Source: Streptomyces sp. WZ-12 | GTDB taxonomy: Bacteria; Actinomycetota; Actinomycetes; Streptomycetales; Streptomycetaceae | NCBI RefSeq assembly: GCF_028898845.1 | Contig: NZ_CP118574.1 | Span: 6,669,001-6,733,000, forward strand | Length of the DNA: 64,000 nt | Reading direction: 5' to 3' | Shown here: piece after piece, positions 26,900 to 34,518 of the stretch | Numbering within the stretch: position 1 is the first letter of the stretch | How the letters are laid out: the number at the start of each line of letters is the position of its first letter | The notes under the pieces: generated by a model | Seen by the model: only the letters and a program-made list of their open reading frames with translations | Database searches by the model: none | Told to the model about the DNA's origin: nothing | Made by a program: the position numbers and the translations under genes

Positions 26900-26936
26900 C
26901 CGGCCGGGCCCCGCGGGCCCGGCCGGCATCTTTTCT
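26900..26936 (+). terminator. Intrinsic terminator after ABC-F gene
   Basis: CCGGCCGGGCCC (26900-26911) and GGGCCCGGCCGG (26915-26926) form a perfect 12-bp stem with a 3-nt loop, followed by CATCTTTTCT. One of the few terminators here with a U-tract. Confidence 0.85.
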
Positions 26937-27139
26937 ACGGCACACCACCTGACCTGGCACTTTTCGGGCACCCTGGGGTGCGCGCGAGTTCCGGGGTGCG
27001 CGGCGGCGGCAACGCGGACCGCGCCGGCCGCCCGCGGCACGGCAAAGGATGTCTCACATACCTTGCGGAATGGGTGGCCAGGAAGCCGGGGAGGGGTGAT
27101 CATGAGAGTCCAGAGCGCACTTCCCACGAGGAGGCACGG
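26937..27139. other. Intergenic region with HTH gene promoter
   Basis: About 200 bp without a gene. AAGGATGTCTCACATACCTT near 27043-27062 has AAGG/CCTT arms and an A/T-richer middle and could hold the promoter or an operator of the small HTH gene. Nothing else recognised. Confidence 0.35.
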
Positions 27140-27361
27140 GTGGCCGAGACTCTGAAGAAGGGCAGCCGGGTAACCGGCGCTGCGCGCGAAAAGCTCGCGG
27201 CAGACCTGAAGAAGAAATACGACGCCGGAGCGAGCATCCGGGCGCTGGCCGAGGAAACCGGCCGCTCCTACGGATTCGTGCACCGGATGCTCAGCGAATC
27301 CGGTGTGGTCCTGCGCGGTCGCGGCGGAGCCACGAGGGGCAAGAAGGCCGCCTCGGTCTGA
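27140..27361 (+). CDS. Small helix-turn-helix DNA-binding protein
   Basis: 73 residues, basic (many Lys/Arg). The HTH is LKKKYDAGASIRALAEETGRSYGFVHRMLSESGV, with SIRALAEETG as helix 2, turn, and SYGFVHRMLSESG as recognition helix, similar to the resolvase/Hin-type HTH. The C-terminal tail RGRGGATRGKKAASV is basic. GTG start with GAGGAGG about six bases upstream. Widely conserved in streptomycetes as a stand-alone gene by recall; could be a regulator or nucleoid-associated protein. It has no effector domain. Confidence 0.85.
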   Translation: MAETLKKGSRVTGAAREKLAADLKKKYDAGASIRALAEETGRSYGFVHRMLSESGVVLRGRGGATRGKKAASV

Positions 27362-27474
27362 GGGCCGCGGCTCCGGGTGCATGCGGTGCCCCCGGCCGTC
27401 CGAGTAGTCGGCCGGGAGGTTACCGTTCAGTCACTTACGCACGCAGGTGCGGTGGCTGACTCGGAGGCGCCCTC

Positions 27475-28254
27475 ATGACTCTGCTCGACAAGCACGGTGT
27501 GCGGCTCACCGTGGACGACGCGATCGCCACGGTGACCCTCGCCAACGCGGCAAAGCGCAACGCACAGAGCCCCGCCATGTGGCGGGCGCTGGCCGAGGCG
27601 GGCTCGCTGCTGCCGGGGAGCGTCCGGATCGTGGTCCTGCGCGGGGAGGGCAAGTCCTTCTCCGCGGGGCTGGACCGGCAGGCGTTCACGCCCGAAGGGT
27701 TCGACGGCGAGCCGTCGTTCCTGGACCTGGCACGCGATACGGACGAGGCGTTGGACGCCACGATCGCCGAGTACCAGGAAGCGTTCACCTGGTGGCGGCG
27801 GACCGACCTGGTGTCCATCGCCGCCGTCCAGGGGCACGCCATCGGCGCGGGCTTCCAACTCGCCCTCGCCTGCGACCTGCGGGTCGCCGCCCAGGACGCG
27901 CAGTTCGCCATGCGCGAGACCAGCCTCGGCCTGGTTCCCGACCTGACCGGCACCCACCCCCTGGTGGGGCTGGTCGGCTACGCCCGGGCGCTGGAGATCT
28001 GCGCCACCGGGCGCTTCGTGCACGCCGACGAGGCCGGCCGGATCGGCCTGGCCAACGTCGTGGTGCCCGGCGATGAACTCGACGGCGCGGTGGCCGACTT
28101 GGCCGCCGCGCTGCTCGCCGCGCCCCGGGACGCCGTCATCGAGACCAAGGCCCTGTTGGCCGGCGCCGCGGGCCGCAGCTACGAGGAGCAGCGCCGCGCC
28201 GAGCGGGCCGCCCAGGCGCGCCGGCTGCGGGACCTGGCCGGCGCGGGGGACTGA
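27475..28254 (+). CDS. Enoyl-CoA hydratase/isomerase family protein (crotonase)
   Basis: Crotonase-fold protein, 259 residues. CoA/oxyanion-hole segments are RIVVLRGEGKSFSAGLD and AAVQGHAIGAGFQLALACDLRVAA, followed by FAMRETSLGLVPDLTGTHPL. Compared with rat enoyl-CoA hydratase, the Glu164 equivalent is present (RETSLG) but the Glu144 position (GCELAM) is Gln here (GFQLAL). So a simple hydratase reaction is doubtful; isomerase, decarboxylase or thioesterase activity is possible. ATG at 27475. It is a single gene, convergent with the P10-like gene. Confidence 0.88.
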   Translation: MTLLDKHGVRLTVDDAIATVTLANAAKRNAQSPAMWRALAEAGSLLPGSVRIVVLRGEGKSFSAGLDRQAFTPEGFDGEPSFLDLARDTDEALDATIAEYQEAFTWWRRTDLVSIAAVQGHAIGAGFQLALACDLRVAAQDAQFAMRETSLGLVPDLTGTHPLVGLVGYARALEICATGRFVHADEAGRIGLANVVVPGDELDGAVADLAAALLAAPRDAVIETKALLAGAAGRSYEEQRRAERAAQARRLRDLAGAGD

Positions 28255-28263
28255 CCGCCGACG

Positions 28264-29028
28264 TCAGCGGTACCGGACCGCGGTGATCAGCACGGCCGCG
28301 GTCTCCGGTGCCGGTGGTGGGCCGGTCACCGCCCGGCGGACGGCGCGCGCGACGTCCAGGGGGCGGTGACCGGCGGCGGTCGCCAGTTGGATGAGTACGT
28401 GCGTCCCGTCGTCGGTGCGCGCCACCGGGCGGGAGCGGCCGGCCAGGGCGGGGGCGAGCCGGGCCACCCCGGGGACGGCGAGGATCCGGGCGGCGAGGTC
28501 GTCCGGGTCGGTCGGGGCCTGCGGGCCGGGGGGCGTGCCTCGGTCCGGGGCCCCGGTTTCTGCTCCGGCGCACGGAACTGCCGCTTCCGTGGCGCCCGGT
28601 GAGGCTTCGTCCCGTGGTGCGTCCGCGGCCGGCTCGTCCAGTAGGTCGGTGATCCGGAGGTCCACGGCGGTCAGGCGGAGCCCGAGGTCGTGCTCCGCCG
28701 CGGTCAGCAGCGCCGTCCGCAGGCGGGCGGCGAGCGGGGGCAGAGGGCGGTCCGGCGGCGCGGTGACGTCCGCCGTGAGGCGCAGCGGGCCCGGTGGCAG
28801 GGCGCTGGGCGGTGGCGGGACGGTCGGCGCGGGGGCGTCGTCCGGGGCGTCCAGGGTGAGCCGTAGCGCGCCCAGGCGGATGTCGGGCGGGGTGCCGGGG
28901 GAGCGCAACAGGGCGGTGCGGGCGGCGCGTTCGGAGATCCAGGCACCGTCCGCCGGGCCGCCGAGCGGGAGGACCCGGCCGAGGCCGAGCTGTGCCCGCA
29001 CCGCGCGTGCCAGGTCGTTCGCGGCCAC
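28264..29028 (-). CDS. P10-like protein divergent from the Asp23 cluster
   Basis: 254 residues, usually annotated in Streptomyces as 'nucleopolyhedrovirus P10 family', a label based on low complexity rather than homology. The N-terminal segment VAANDLARAVRAQLGLGRVLPLGG and the late segment LAARILAVPGVARLAPALAG with THVLIQLATAAGHRPLDVARAVRRAV resemble the alternating helix-strand pattern of Asp23 proteins (compare KIAGLAARDVVGVHAM in the divergent gene). The middle is Pro/Ala-rich. GTG at 29028 has AGAGGTG at good spacing. Predicted cytosolic. Divergent placement next to the Asp23 operon suggests a shared role. Confidence 0.72.
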   Translation of the reverse strand: MAANDLARAVRAQLGLGRVLPLGGPADGAWISERAARTALLRSPGTPPDIRLGALRLTLDAPDDAPAPTVPPPPSALPPGPLRLTADVTAPPDRPLPPLAARLRTALLTAAEHDLGLRLTAVDLRITDLLDEPAADAPRDEASPGATEAAVPCAGAETGAPDRGTPPGPQAPTDPDDLAARILAVPGVARLAPALAGRSRPVARTDDGTHVLIQLATAAGHRPLDVARAVRRAVTGPPPAPETAAVLITAVRYR

Positions 29029-29154
29029 CGCTTCACCTCTTTTCCCGGGCCCGTTCCGGGCCACCTCCCCAGCCTGCCGCAGCCCGTCCGCCCTGGCAGG
29101 CCGGGCACTCCGCTGCCCCGTCCCCGGGGCGCGCCCCGTCCTCCGCCCCTACTG

Positions 29155-29262
29155 TGGGGAGCGCCAAGAGCGGGATAAATGGGGCGAATGGGGTGAGTGG
29201 TGTGGATCGGGTGAGTGGGATGGGTGGGGTGGTTGGCGTGAGGGGGAGAGGGGGTGGGGGCG
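29155..29262 (+). repeat. G-run-rich, C-poor promoter/5' region of Asp23 operon
   Basis: About 100 bases with at least ten runs of three to five G on the plus strand and only a few C, including a direct repeat GGGTGAGTGG at 29191-29200 and 29209-29218 (18-bp period). It could form G-quadruplexes in DNA or RNA. It lies between the P10-like and Asp23 start codons. Confidence 0.7.
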
Positions 29263-29724
29263 ATGGCTGAGGACGAGTCGGGCGCGGAGGCGGTGAAGCC
29301 GCCGGTGAAGCGGGGCGGGGGCGCCCCCGCGACCCGCGGGCGGACCACCATCGCCGACGGCGTCGTGGAGAAGATCGCCGGGCTCGCGGCCCGCGACGTG
29401 GTGGGCGTCCACGCGATGGGCAGCGGGTTCGCCCGGACGCTCGGCGCGGTGCGCGACCGGGTGCCCGGCGGCGGACGGGCGGCCACCGCGACGCGCGGGG
29501 TGAAGGCCGAGGTCGGCGAGGTGCAGACCGCGCTGGATCTGGAGATCGTGGTCGACTACGGGGTCGCCATCGCGGAGGTGGCCCTGGCCGTCCGGGAGAA
29601 CGTGATCTCCGCGGTGGAGCGGATGACCGGCCTGGAGGTCGTCGAGGTCAACATCGCGGTGAGCGATGTGAAGTTGCCCGACGAGGACGACGAGGACGAG
29701 GAAGCGGAGCCGCGGCTCCAGTGA
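29263..29724 (+). CDS. Asp23/Gls24 family envelope stress response protein (first copy)
   Basis: 153 residues. The Asp23 core runs from TTIADGVVEKIAGLAARDVVGVHAM through VQTALDLEIVVDYGVAIAEVALAVRENV to ISAVERMTGLEVVEVNIAVSDVKL, with a very acidic C-terminal tail (PDEDDEDEEAEP). Soluble, no signal peptide. Family members sit under the membrane held by the anchor AmaP, which is encoded four genes downstream. ATG at 29263 directly after the G-rich region. First gene of a five-gene operon. Confidence 0.92.
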   Translation: MAEDESGAEAVKPPVKRGGGAPATRGRTTIADGVVEKIAGLAARDVVGVHAMGSGFARTLGAVRDRVPGGGRAATATRGVKAEVGEVQTALDLEIVVDYGVAIAEVALAVRENVISAVERMTGLEVVEVNIAVSDVKLPDEDDEDEEAEPRLQ

Positions 29725-29760
29725 CCGGGCCGGCCGGAGCGGCAAGCGAAGGAGCGCACG

Positions 29761-29958
29761 ATGAGCATGGCCGTGATCGGCCTGGTGGCCGGGATGGCGC
29801 TGGGCTTCGCCGGGTACTTCGGCGGGTTCGGGGCGTTCATCCTGGTCGCGGCGCTGGGCGTGGTGGGGTTCGTGGCCGGCAGGTTCCTCGACGGGGACCT
29901 GGAGGCCGGGGAGTTCTTCCGCACCCGGACCGGCGACCGCGACGACCGGCGGCGGTGA
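29761..29958 (+). CDS. DUF2273-type small membrane protein
   Basis: 65 residues with one long or two short hydrophobic segments (VIGLVAGMALGFAGYFGGFG, AFILVAALGVVGFVAGRFLDG) and a charged C-terminus (RTRTGDRDDRRR). Small membrane proteins of this kind accompany Asp23 and AmaP genes in many Gram-positives. It lies 36 bp after the first Asp23 gene and 7 bp before the second. Confidence 0.85.
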   Translation: MSMAVIGLVAGMALGFAGYFGGFGAFILVAALGVVGFVAGRFLDGDLEAGEFFRTRTGDRDDRRR

Positions 29959-29965
29959 GCGGCGG

Positions 29966-30358
29966 ATGGCGACGGTGACCGGGCCCGCCGCTGCCACCGA
30001 CGTGCCGGCCGGCGAGCGCGGTGAGACCAGGGTCGCGGACCGGGTGGTCGCCAAGATCGCGGCGCGGGCGGCCCGGGAGGCGCTGCGCGCGGCGTCCCCC
30101 GGTGCGCCCACCGACGCCCACGCCACGGTGACGGTGGCCCGCCGCGAGGTCCATCCGCCGTTCGGCGAGGCCCGGTTGCGGATCGCCGTGGAGCTGGCCT
30201 ATCCCACCCCGATCGGCGCGCGGTGCGGCCAGGTGCGTCGTCAAGTGACCGAGCGGGTAAGCGCGTTGGCGGGGATGGTCGTCACCGAGGTGGCGGTACA
30301 GGTGGAGCGGTTGAACTCGCCGCTGTTGGTGGACCGGGGGCGGGAGCGGGTGCGATGA
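29966..30358 (+). CDS. Asp23/Gls24 family protein (second copy, divergent)
   Basis: 130 residues. It shares the Asp23 pattern (TRVADRVVAKIAARAAREAL, VELAYPTPIGARCGQVRRQVTERV, GMVVTEVAVQVERL) but lacks the acidic tail of the first copy and is clearly diverged. The stop overlaps the next start (ATGA at 30355-30358). Two unlike Asp23 proteins in one operon suggest a hetero-oligomer. Confidence 0.85.
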   Translation: MATVTGPAAATDVPAGERGETRVADRVVAKIAARAAREALRAASPGAPTDAHATVTVARREVHPPFGEARLRIAVELAYPTPIGARCGQVRRQVTERVSALAGMVVTEVAVQVERLNSPLLVDRGRERVR

Positions 30359-31002
30359 GCGCGGGGCGGGGCGGGGTCGGGGCCCGTCAACCGGGCCGTC
30401 CCGAGGGCGGGTTGGCGGTCGGGCCGGGCGTCGTGGATCCCGGCCTGGTCCACGCCGATCGGCGCGCGGGGCGCTTCTGGTCGGCCCGGCGGGTGCCGGC
30501 GGCGCTGGTCGCGCTGGTCCTGCTGGGCGCCACCGGTTTGCTCCTCTACGACGTGGCCGCGGTGCGGGCCGGCCGCACCGCGATGGCCTGGCGCCGGCGG
30601 CTGGCGCACGAACTGGCCACCCGGCACCTGGACGACCCCTGGGTGTTGGGGGGCGCGGCGGCCGCGGTGGTCCTCGGGATCTGGCTGCTCGCGCTGGCCG
30701 GCACGCCGGGGCTGCGGGCGGTGCTGCCGATGCGGCGGGCCACCCCCGGCATCCGGGCCGGGCTCGACCGGCCGGCCGCCGCGCTGGTGCTGCGCGACCG
30801 GGCCATGGAGGTCTCCGGCGTGCAGTCCGTGCGGATGACCGTCAGCCGCCACCGGGCGCGGGCCCAGGCCGTGGTGCACTTCAGGGAGTTGGACGAGGTC
30901 CGCGGCGACCTCACCACGGCGCTCGGCGACGGACTGCGGCAACTCGGCCTGCCGCACCGGCTACGGCTGTCCGTCGACGTCCGGCGCCCCCGGAGGAGGT
31001 GA
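30355..31002 (+). CDS. DUF6286-type membrane protein
   Basis: 215 residues. After a polar N-terminus there are two membrane helices (VPAALVALVLLGATGLLLYDVAAV and WVLGGAAAAVVLGIWLLALAG), then a cytosolic domain LVLRDRAMEVSGVQSVRMTVSRHRARAQAVVHF that again has the Asp23/AmaP-like alternation and ends in VDVRRPRRR. Such proteins are regular members of actinomycete Asp23 operons. Coupled to its upstream gene by a 4-bp overlap and 7 bp before amaP. Confidence 0.83.
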   Translation: MSAGRGGVGARQPGRPEGGLAVGPGVVDPGLVHADRRAGRFWSARRVPAALVALVLLGATGLLLYDVAAVRAGRTAMAWRRRLAHELATRHLDDPWVLGGAAAAVVLGIWLLALAGTPGLRAVLPMRRATPGIRAGLDRPAAALVLRDRAMEVSGVQSVRMTVSRHRARAQAVVHFRELDEVRGDLTTALGDGLRQLGLPHRLRLSVDVRRPRRR

Positions 31003-31009
31003 GGGCGCG

Positions 31010-31615
31010 ATGCGCACCGTTCACGCCACGGTCAACCGGGTGTTGCTCGGGCTGGTCGGGCTGCTGCTGCTCGGCGGCGGCGCCCTGGCGCTGCTGGGCG
31101 GCCTGGACCTGCCGGCGCGTTGGCACCTCGCGCTGCCCGCCGGCTGGCCCTGGGCCCGCCCGGACGCGGTCCCGCTCCCGGCGGGTGACCGCACCCGGTT
31201 CACCGACCGCGGCTGGTGGTGGCCGTCGGTCATCGCCGCGCTGGTCGCGTTGGTGCTGTTGCTGCTGTGGTGGCTGTTGGCCCAACTCCGGCGGCGTCGG
31301 CTCGGTTCGCTGCTGGTCGACACCGGGGACGGGGAGGGCGCGGTGGTGCGGGGGCGGGCCCTGGAGGCGGCGCTGGCGGCCGAGGCGGCGGCGGTGGACG
31401 GCGTCGACCGGGCGGCCGTCGTGCTGACCGGCCGTCGCATGGCGCCGCGGGCGCACGCCCTGGTGGTCCTCGCCCCGCACGCCGACCCCGGGATCGTGGT
31501 GCTCCGGCTGTCCGAAGGGGCGGTGGCCCACGCCCGTGACTCGGCCGGCCTGGAACGGCTACCGACGGAGGTCCGGCTGCGGGCGGTCCGCCACCGGGCG
31601 GAACGGGTCAGCTAG
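31010..31615 (+). CDS. amaP: Alkaline-shock membrane anchor protein AmaP
   Basis: 201 residues. Two membrane helices (VLLGLVGLLLLGGGALALLGG near 10-31 and SVIAALVALVLLLLWWLLAQL near 73-93) are followed by a cytosolic domain (GSLLVDTGDGEGAVVRGRAL, AVDGVDRAAVVLTGRRM, HALVVLAPHADPGIVVL). This is the AmaP layout that tethers Asp23 to the membrane in Gram-positives. Last gene of the operon. Confidence 0.87.
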   Translation: MRTVHATVNRVLLGLVGLLLLGGGALALLGGLDLPARWHLALPAGWPWARPDAVPLPAGDRTRFTDRGWWWPSVIAALVALVLLLLWWLLAQLRRRRLGSLLVDTGDGEGAVVRGRALEAALAAEAAAVDGVDRAAVVLTGRRMAPRAHALVVLAPHADPGIVVLRLSEGAVAHARDSAGLERLPTEVRLRAVRHRAERVS

Positions 31616-31944
31616 GGCGGGTGGGGTGCACGGGGCGTGCGGTTTCCTGCCCGTCTGCCCGTCTGCCCGCCTGTGCGGCCCTCGTCGGTCTGCGGGCCTC
31701 CTCGCGGACCGGCCGTGGTCTCCCGGGGCGTAGCGCCGTCCGGTGACCGCCGGGAGGCGCCGACGGCCGGCAGCCTCACGGGAGTTGGGCAGCGGCGGCG
31801 GGTCGCACGGGCCGGGTGCAGGGACTCTCGCGGGAGCCGAGCGGAGAGGGTCTGCCGCGGAAGTGGAGCGAACTCGCCCCGGCCGGGCGTCAGTTGCGTC
31901 GGCCGGGGCGGCGGCGTGGTGACGCGAACGCCACCGGGTGGGTC
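31616..31944. other. Intergenic region between convergent operons
   Basis: About 330 bp without a supported gene between amaP and the minus-strand SDR. A short run of TCTGCCCG-type repeats lies near 31650-31673. No strong terminator hairpin recognised, although one is expected here. Confidence 0.4.
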
Positions 31945-32700
31945 TCAGAAGCCGCGGCGGGCCCCGCCGTTCACCGGGACCATCACGCCCGTCACGTAGG
32001 ACGCGGCGGGGGAGAGCAGGAAGGCGGCGGTGCGGCCGAACTCCGCCGGGTCGCCGTAGCGGCGCAGCGGGATGGCGGCGCAGTTGCGGGTGCGGGAGCC
32101 CTCGGGGTCGCCGGAGGCCGCGTCGATCTGGGCCATCCGGTCGGTGGCGATCCGGCCGGGCAGGACGCCGACGACGCGGATGCCGCGCGGACCCAACTCG
32201 TCGGCGAGGGACTTGGCGAAGCCGGCGAGGCCCGGGCGCAGGCCGTTGGAGATGGTGAGCCCGGCGATCGGCTCGTGCACCGAGCTGGAGAGCACGAAGC
32301 CGATGACGCCGCCCTCGCCCAGCTCCGCGGCGACGGTGCGGGCGAGCCGGACCGCGCCGAGGAAGACCGTCTCGAAGGCCGTCCGCCACTGCTCGTCGGT
32401 GGTGTCGTCGGTGGTGCCGGGCGGCGGGCCGCCCACGCTGATGAGGACGCCGTCGAGCCGCCCGAAGCGCTCCCGGGCGGCCGCCACCAGGCGGGCCGGC
32501 GCGTCCGGGTCGGCGTTGTCGGCGGCGACCCCCAGGGCCCGCTCGCCCAGAGAGGCGGCGGCCTCGGTGGCGGCTTCCTCGGTGCGTCCGGTGAGCACGA
32601 CGTTGGCGCCGTCGGCGACCAGTTCGCGGGCGGTGGCGAGGCCCAGGCCCCGGGTGGCGCCGGTGAGGAGATACGTCCGGTCGGTGAGTCCAAGATCCAT
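31945..32700 (-). CDS. SDR-like oxidoreductase with atypical active site
   Basis: 251 residues. Rossmann motif LLTGATRGLGLATARELV; end VTGVMVPVNGGARRGF. The catalytic Ser region is present (FVLSSSVHEP), but where classical SDRs have YxxxK this protein reads LTISNGLRPGLAGF, so Tyr is Leu and Lys is Asn. This matches a known SDR subgroup that departs from the standard catalytic tetrad. It may bind a nucleotide without standard alcohol dehydrogenase chemistry. It precedes the GH15 gene on the same strand only in coordinate; it is transcribed after it, 4 bp downstream, so the pair is probably an operon. Confidence 0.85.
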   Translation of the reverse strand: MDLGLTDRTYLLTGATRGLGLATARELVADGANVVLTGRTEEAATEAAASLGERALGVAADNADPDAPARLVAAARERFGRLDGVLISVGGPPPGTTDDTTDEQWRTAFETVFLGAVRLARTVAAELGEGGVIGFVLSSSVHEPIAGLTISNGLRPGLAGFAKSLADELGPRGIRVVGVLPGRIATDRMAQIDAASGDPEGSRTRNCAAIPLRRYGDPAEFGRTAAFLLSPAASYVTGVMVPVNGGARRGF

Positions 32701-32704
32701 GGCC

Positions 32705-34489
32705 CTAGTCTGCCCCCGCCCCGTCGTGCAGCGCGAAGGCGGTCCCCACCAGGCCGATGTGGCTGAACGCCTGCGGGAAGTTGCCCAGTTGGCGCCCGCT
32801 GGCCGGGTCGTACTCCTCGGCCAGCAGCCCCACGTCGTTCCGCAGCGTCAGCAGCCGCTCGAACAGCGCCCGGGCCTCTTGCCGGCGCCCGGTCAGCAGC
32901 AGCGCGTCCGCCAGCCAGAACGAGCAGACCAGGAACGTGCCCTCGTCGCCGGGGAGCCCGTCCACGGGGGTGCCCCCGGTGCTGTAGCGGCGCATCAGGC
33001 CGTCGTGCGTCAGCTCGCGGCGCAGGGTGTCGACGGTCGAGATCACCCGGGGGTCGTTACCGGGGAGGAAGCCGACCCGTGGGATCAGCAGCGTCGCGGC
33101 GTCCAGTTCCGTCGAGCCGTAGGACTGGGTGAAGGTGCCGCGCTCGGTGTCGTAGCCGCGCGCGCAGACCTCCCGGTGCACCTCGTCGCGCATCGCCCGC
33201 CAGCGGTTCACGTCCCCGCCCGGTCTCGGGTGCGCCGCCAGCACCTTGACCGCGCGGTCGGCCGCGACCCAGGCCATGACCTTGGAGTGCACGAAGTGCT
33301 GGCGGGGGCCGCGGATTTCCCAGATGCCCTCGTCCGGATCGCGCCAGGTGGACTCCAGGTACTCCACCAGCGCCCGTTGGATGCTCCAGGCGTGCGGCTT
33401 GACCGGCAGCCCCGCCGTGAGCGCGGCGTGGAACGAGTCGATCACCTCGCCGTAGACGTCGAGTTGGCGCTGCCCGACGGCGGCGTTGCCGATCCGCACC
33501 GGCAGCGAACCCTCGTACCCGGAGAGCCAGGGCAGTTCGGTCTCCGGCAGCCGCCGCTCGCCGGCCAGCCCGTACATGATCTGGAGGTCGTCGGGGGAGC
33601 CGGCCACCGCGCGCAGCAGCCACTCCCGCCAGGCGTCGGCCTCCTCCAGATAGCCGGCGGTGAGCAGGGAGTTCAGGGTCAGGGTGGCGTCGCGCAGCCA
33701 GCAGTAGCGGTAGTCCCAGTTGCGCACCCCGCCCGGCTCCTCGGGCAGCGAGGTGGTGGGGGCCGCGACGATCCCGCCGGTGGGCGCGTAGGTGAGCGCC
33801 TTGAGGGTGATCAGGGAGCGGATCACCGCGGCGCGGTACCGGCCGTGGTAGCGGCACCGCGCGGACCAGGTGTGCCAGTCCTCGGTGGTGTCCGCGAGGG
33901 CCGCGAACGGGTCGATCTGGTCGGGCCGGGGCTCGTGCGAGGGGTGCCAGCTCAGCACGAACGCGGTGCGCTCGCCGGCCGCGACGGTGAACTCCGAGCG
34001 GGTGCTGAAGTCCTTGCCGTAGGTGACGCCACCAGTGGGCGTGCGCAGCCACACCGAGTCCGGGCCGGCGATCGCGACCCGGCTGCCCTCGGAGGCGCGC
34101 ACCCAGGGCACCACCCGCCCGTAGTCGAACCGCAGCCGCAGCACCCCGTGCATCTCGACCCGGCCGCGCAGTCCCGTGACGACCCGGACGACGTCGGGCA
34201 TCCGCTCGCGCTGCGGCATGAAGTCGGTGACCTTGACGCTGCCCTCGGGCGTCTCCCAGACGGTGTCCAGGATCAGCGAGTCCCCGCGGTAACTGCGGGT
34301 GGCACGGGCCTTCGAAGACCGCGGGGCCAGCGTCCAGTGGCCGTTGTCCCTGCCGCCGATCAGGGCGGCGAAGCAGGCGGCGGAGTCGAAGCGGGGCAGG
34401 CACAGCCAGTCGATGGAGCCGTCCCGGCCGACCAGCGCGGCGGTGTGGAGATCGCCGATGAGTGCGTAGTCCTCGATGCGTGGGTGCAC
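32705..34489 (-). CDS. GH15-family glycoside hydrolase (glucoamylase/trehalase-like)
   Basis: 594 residues, GTG start (VHPRIEDYALIGDLHTAALVG). N-terminal beta-sandwich, then an (alpha/alpha)6 barrel with GGVRNWDYRYCWLRDATLTLN, DEGIWEIRGPRQHFVHSKVMAW (general acid Glu) and LLAEEYDPASGRQLGNFPQAFSH (second catalytic Glu). No signal peptide, so cytosolic. Related actinobacterial enzymes include trehalases; trehalose or a short alpha-glucan is a likely substrate, but sequence alone cannot decide. The upstream SURF1 gene ends 29 bp away on the same strand. Confidence 0.9.
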   Translation of the reverse strand: MHPRIEDYALIGDLHTAALVGRDGSIDWLCLPRFDSAACFAALIGGRDNGHWTLAPRSSKARATRSYRGDSLILDTVWETPEGSVKVTDFMPQRERMPDVVRVVTGLRGRVEMHGVLRLRFDYGRVVPWVRASEGSRVAIAGPDSVWLRTPTGGVTYGKDFSTRSEFTVAAGERTAFVLSWHPSHEPRPDQIDPFAALADTTEDWHTWSARCRYHGRYRAAVIRSLITLKALTYAPTGGIVAAPTTSLPEEPGGVRNWDYRYCWLRDATLTLNSLLTAGYLEEADAWREWLLRAVAGSPDDLQIMYGLAGERRLPETELPWLSGYEGSLPVRIGNAAVGQRQLDVYGEVIDSFHAALTAGLPVKPHAWSIQRALVEYLESTWRDPDEGIWEIRGPRQHFVHSKVMAWVAADRAVKVLAAHPRPGGDVNRWRAMRDEVHREVCARGYDTERGTFTQSYGSTELDAATLLIPRVGFLPGNDPRVISTVDTLRRELTHDGLMRRYSTGGTPVDGLPGDEGTFLVCSFWLADALLLTGRRQEARALFERLLTLRNDVGLLAEEYDPASGRQLGNFPQAFSHIGLVGTAFALHDGAGAD

Positions 34490-34518
34490 TCCGCGGCCCT
34501 TCCCGCGGGGCGCGGGCG

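Noticed and set aside
31650..31673. TCTGCCCG-like tandem words
   Set aside because: Only two to three imperfect copies, no array; not a CRISPR or functional repeat.
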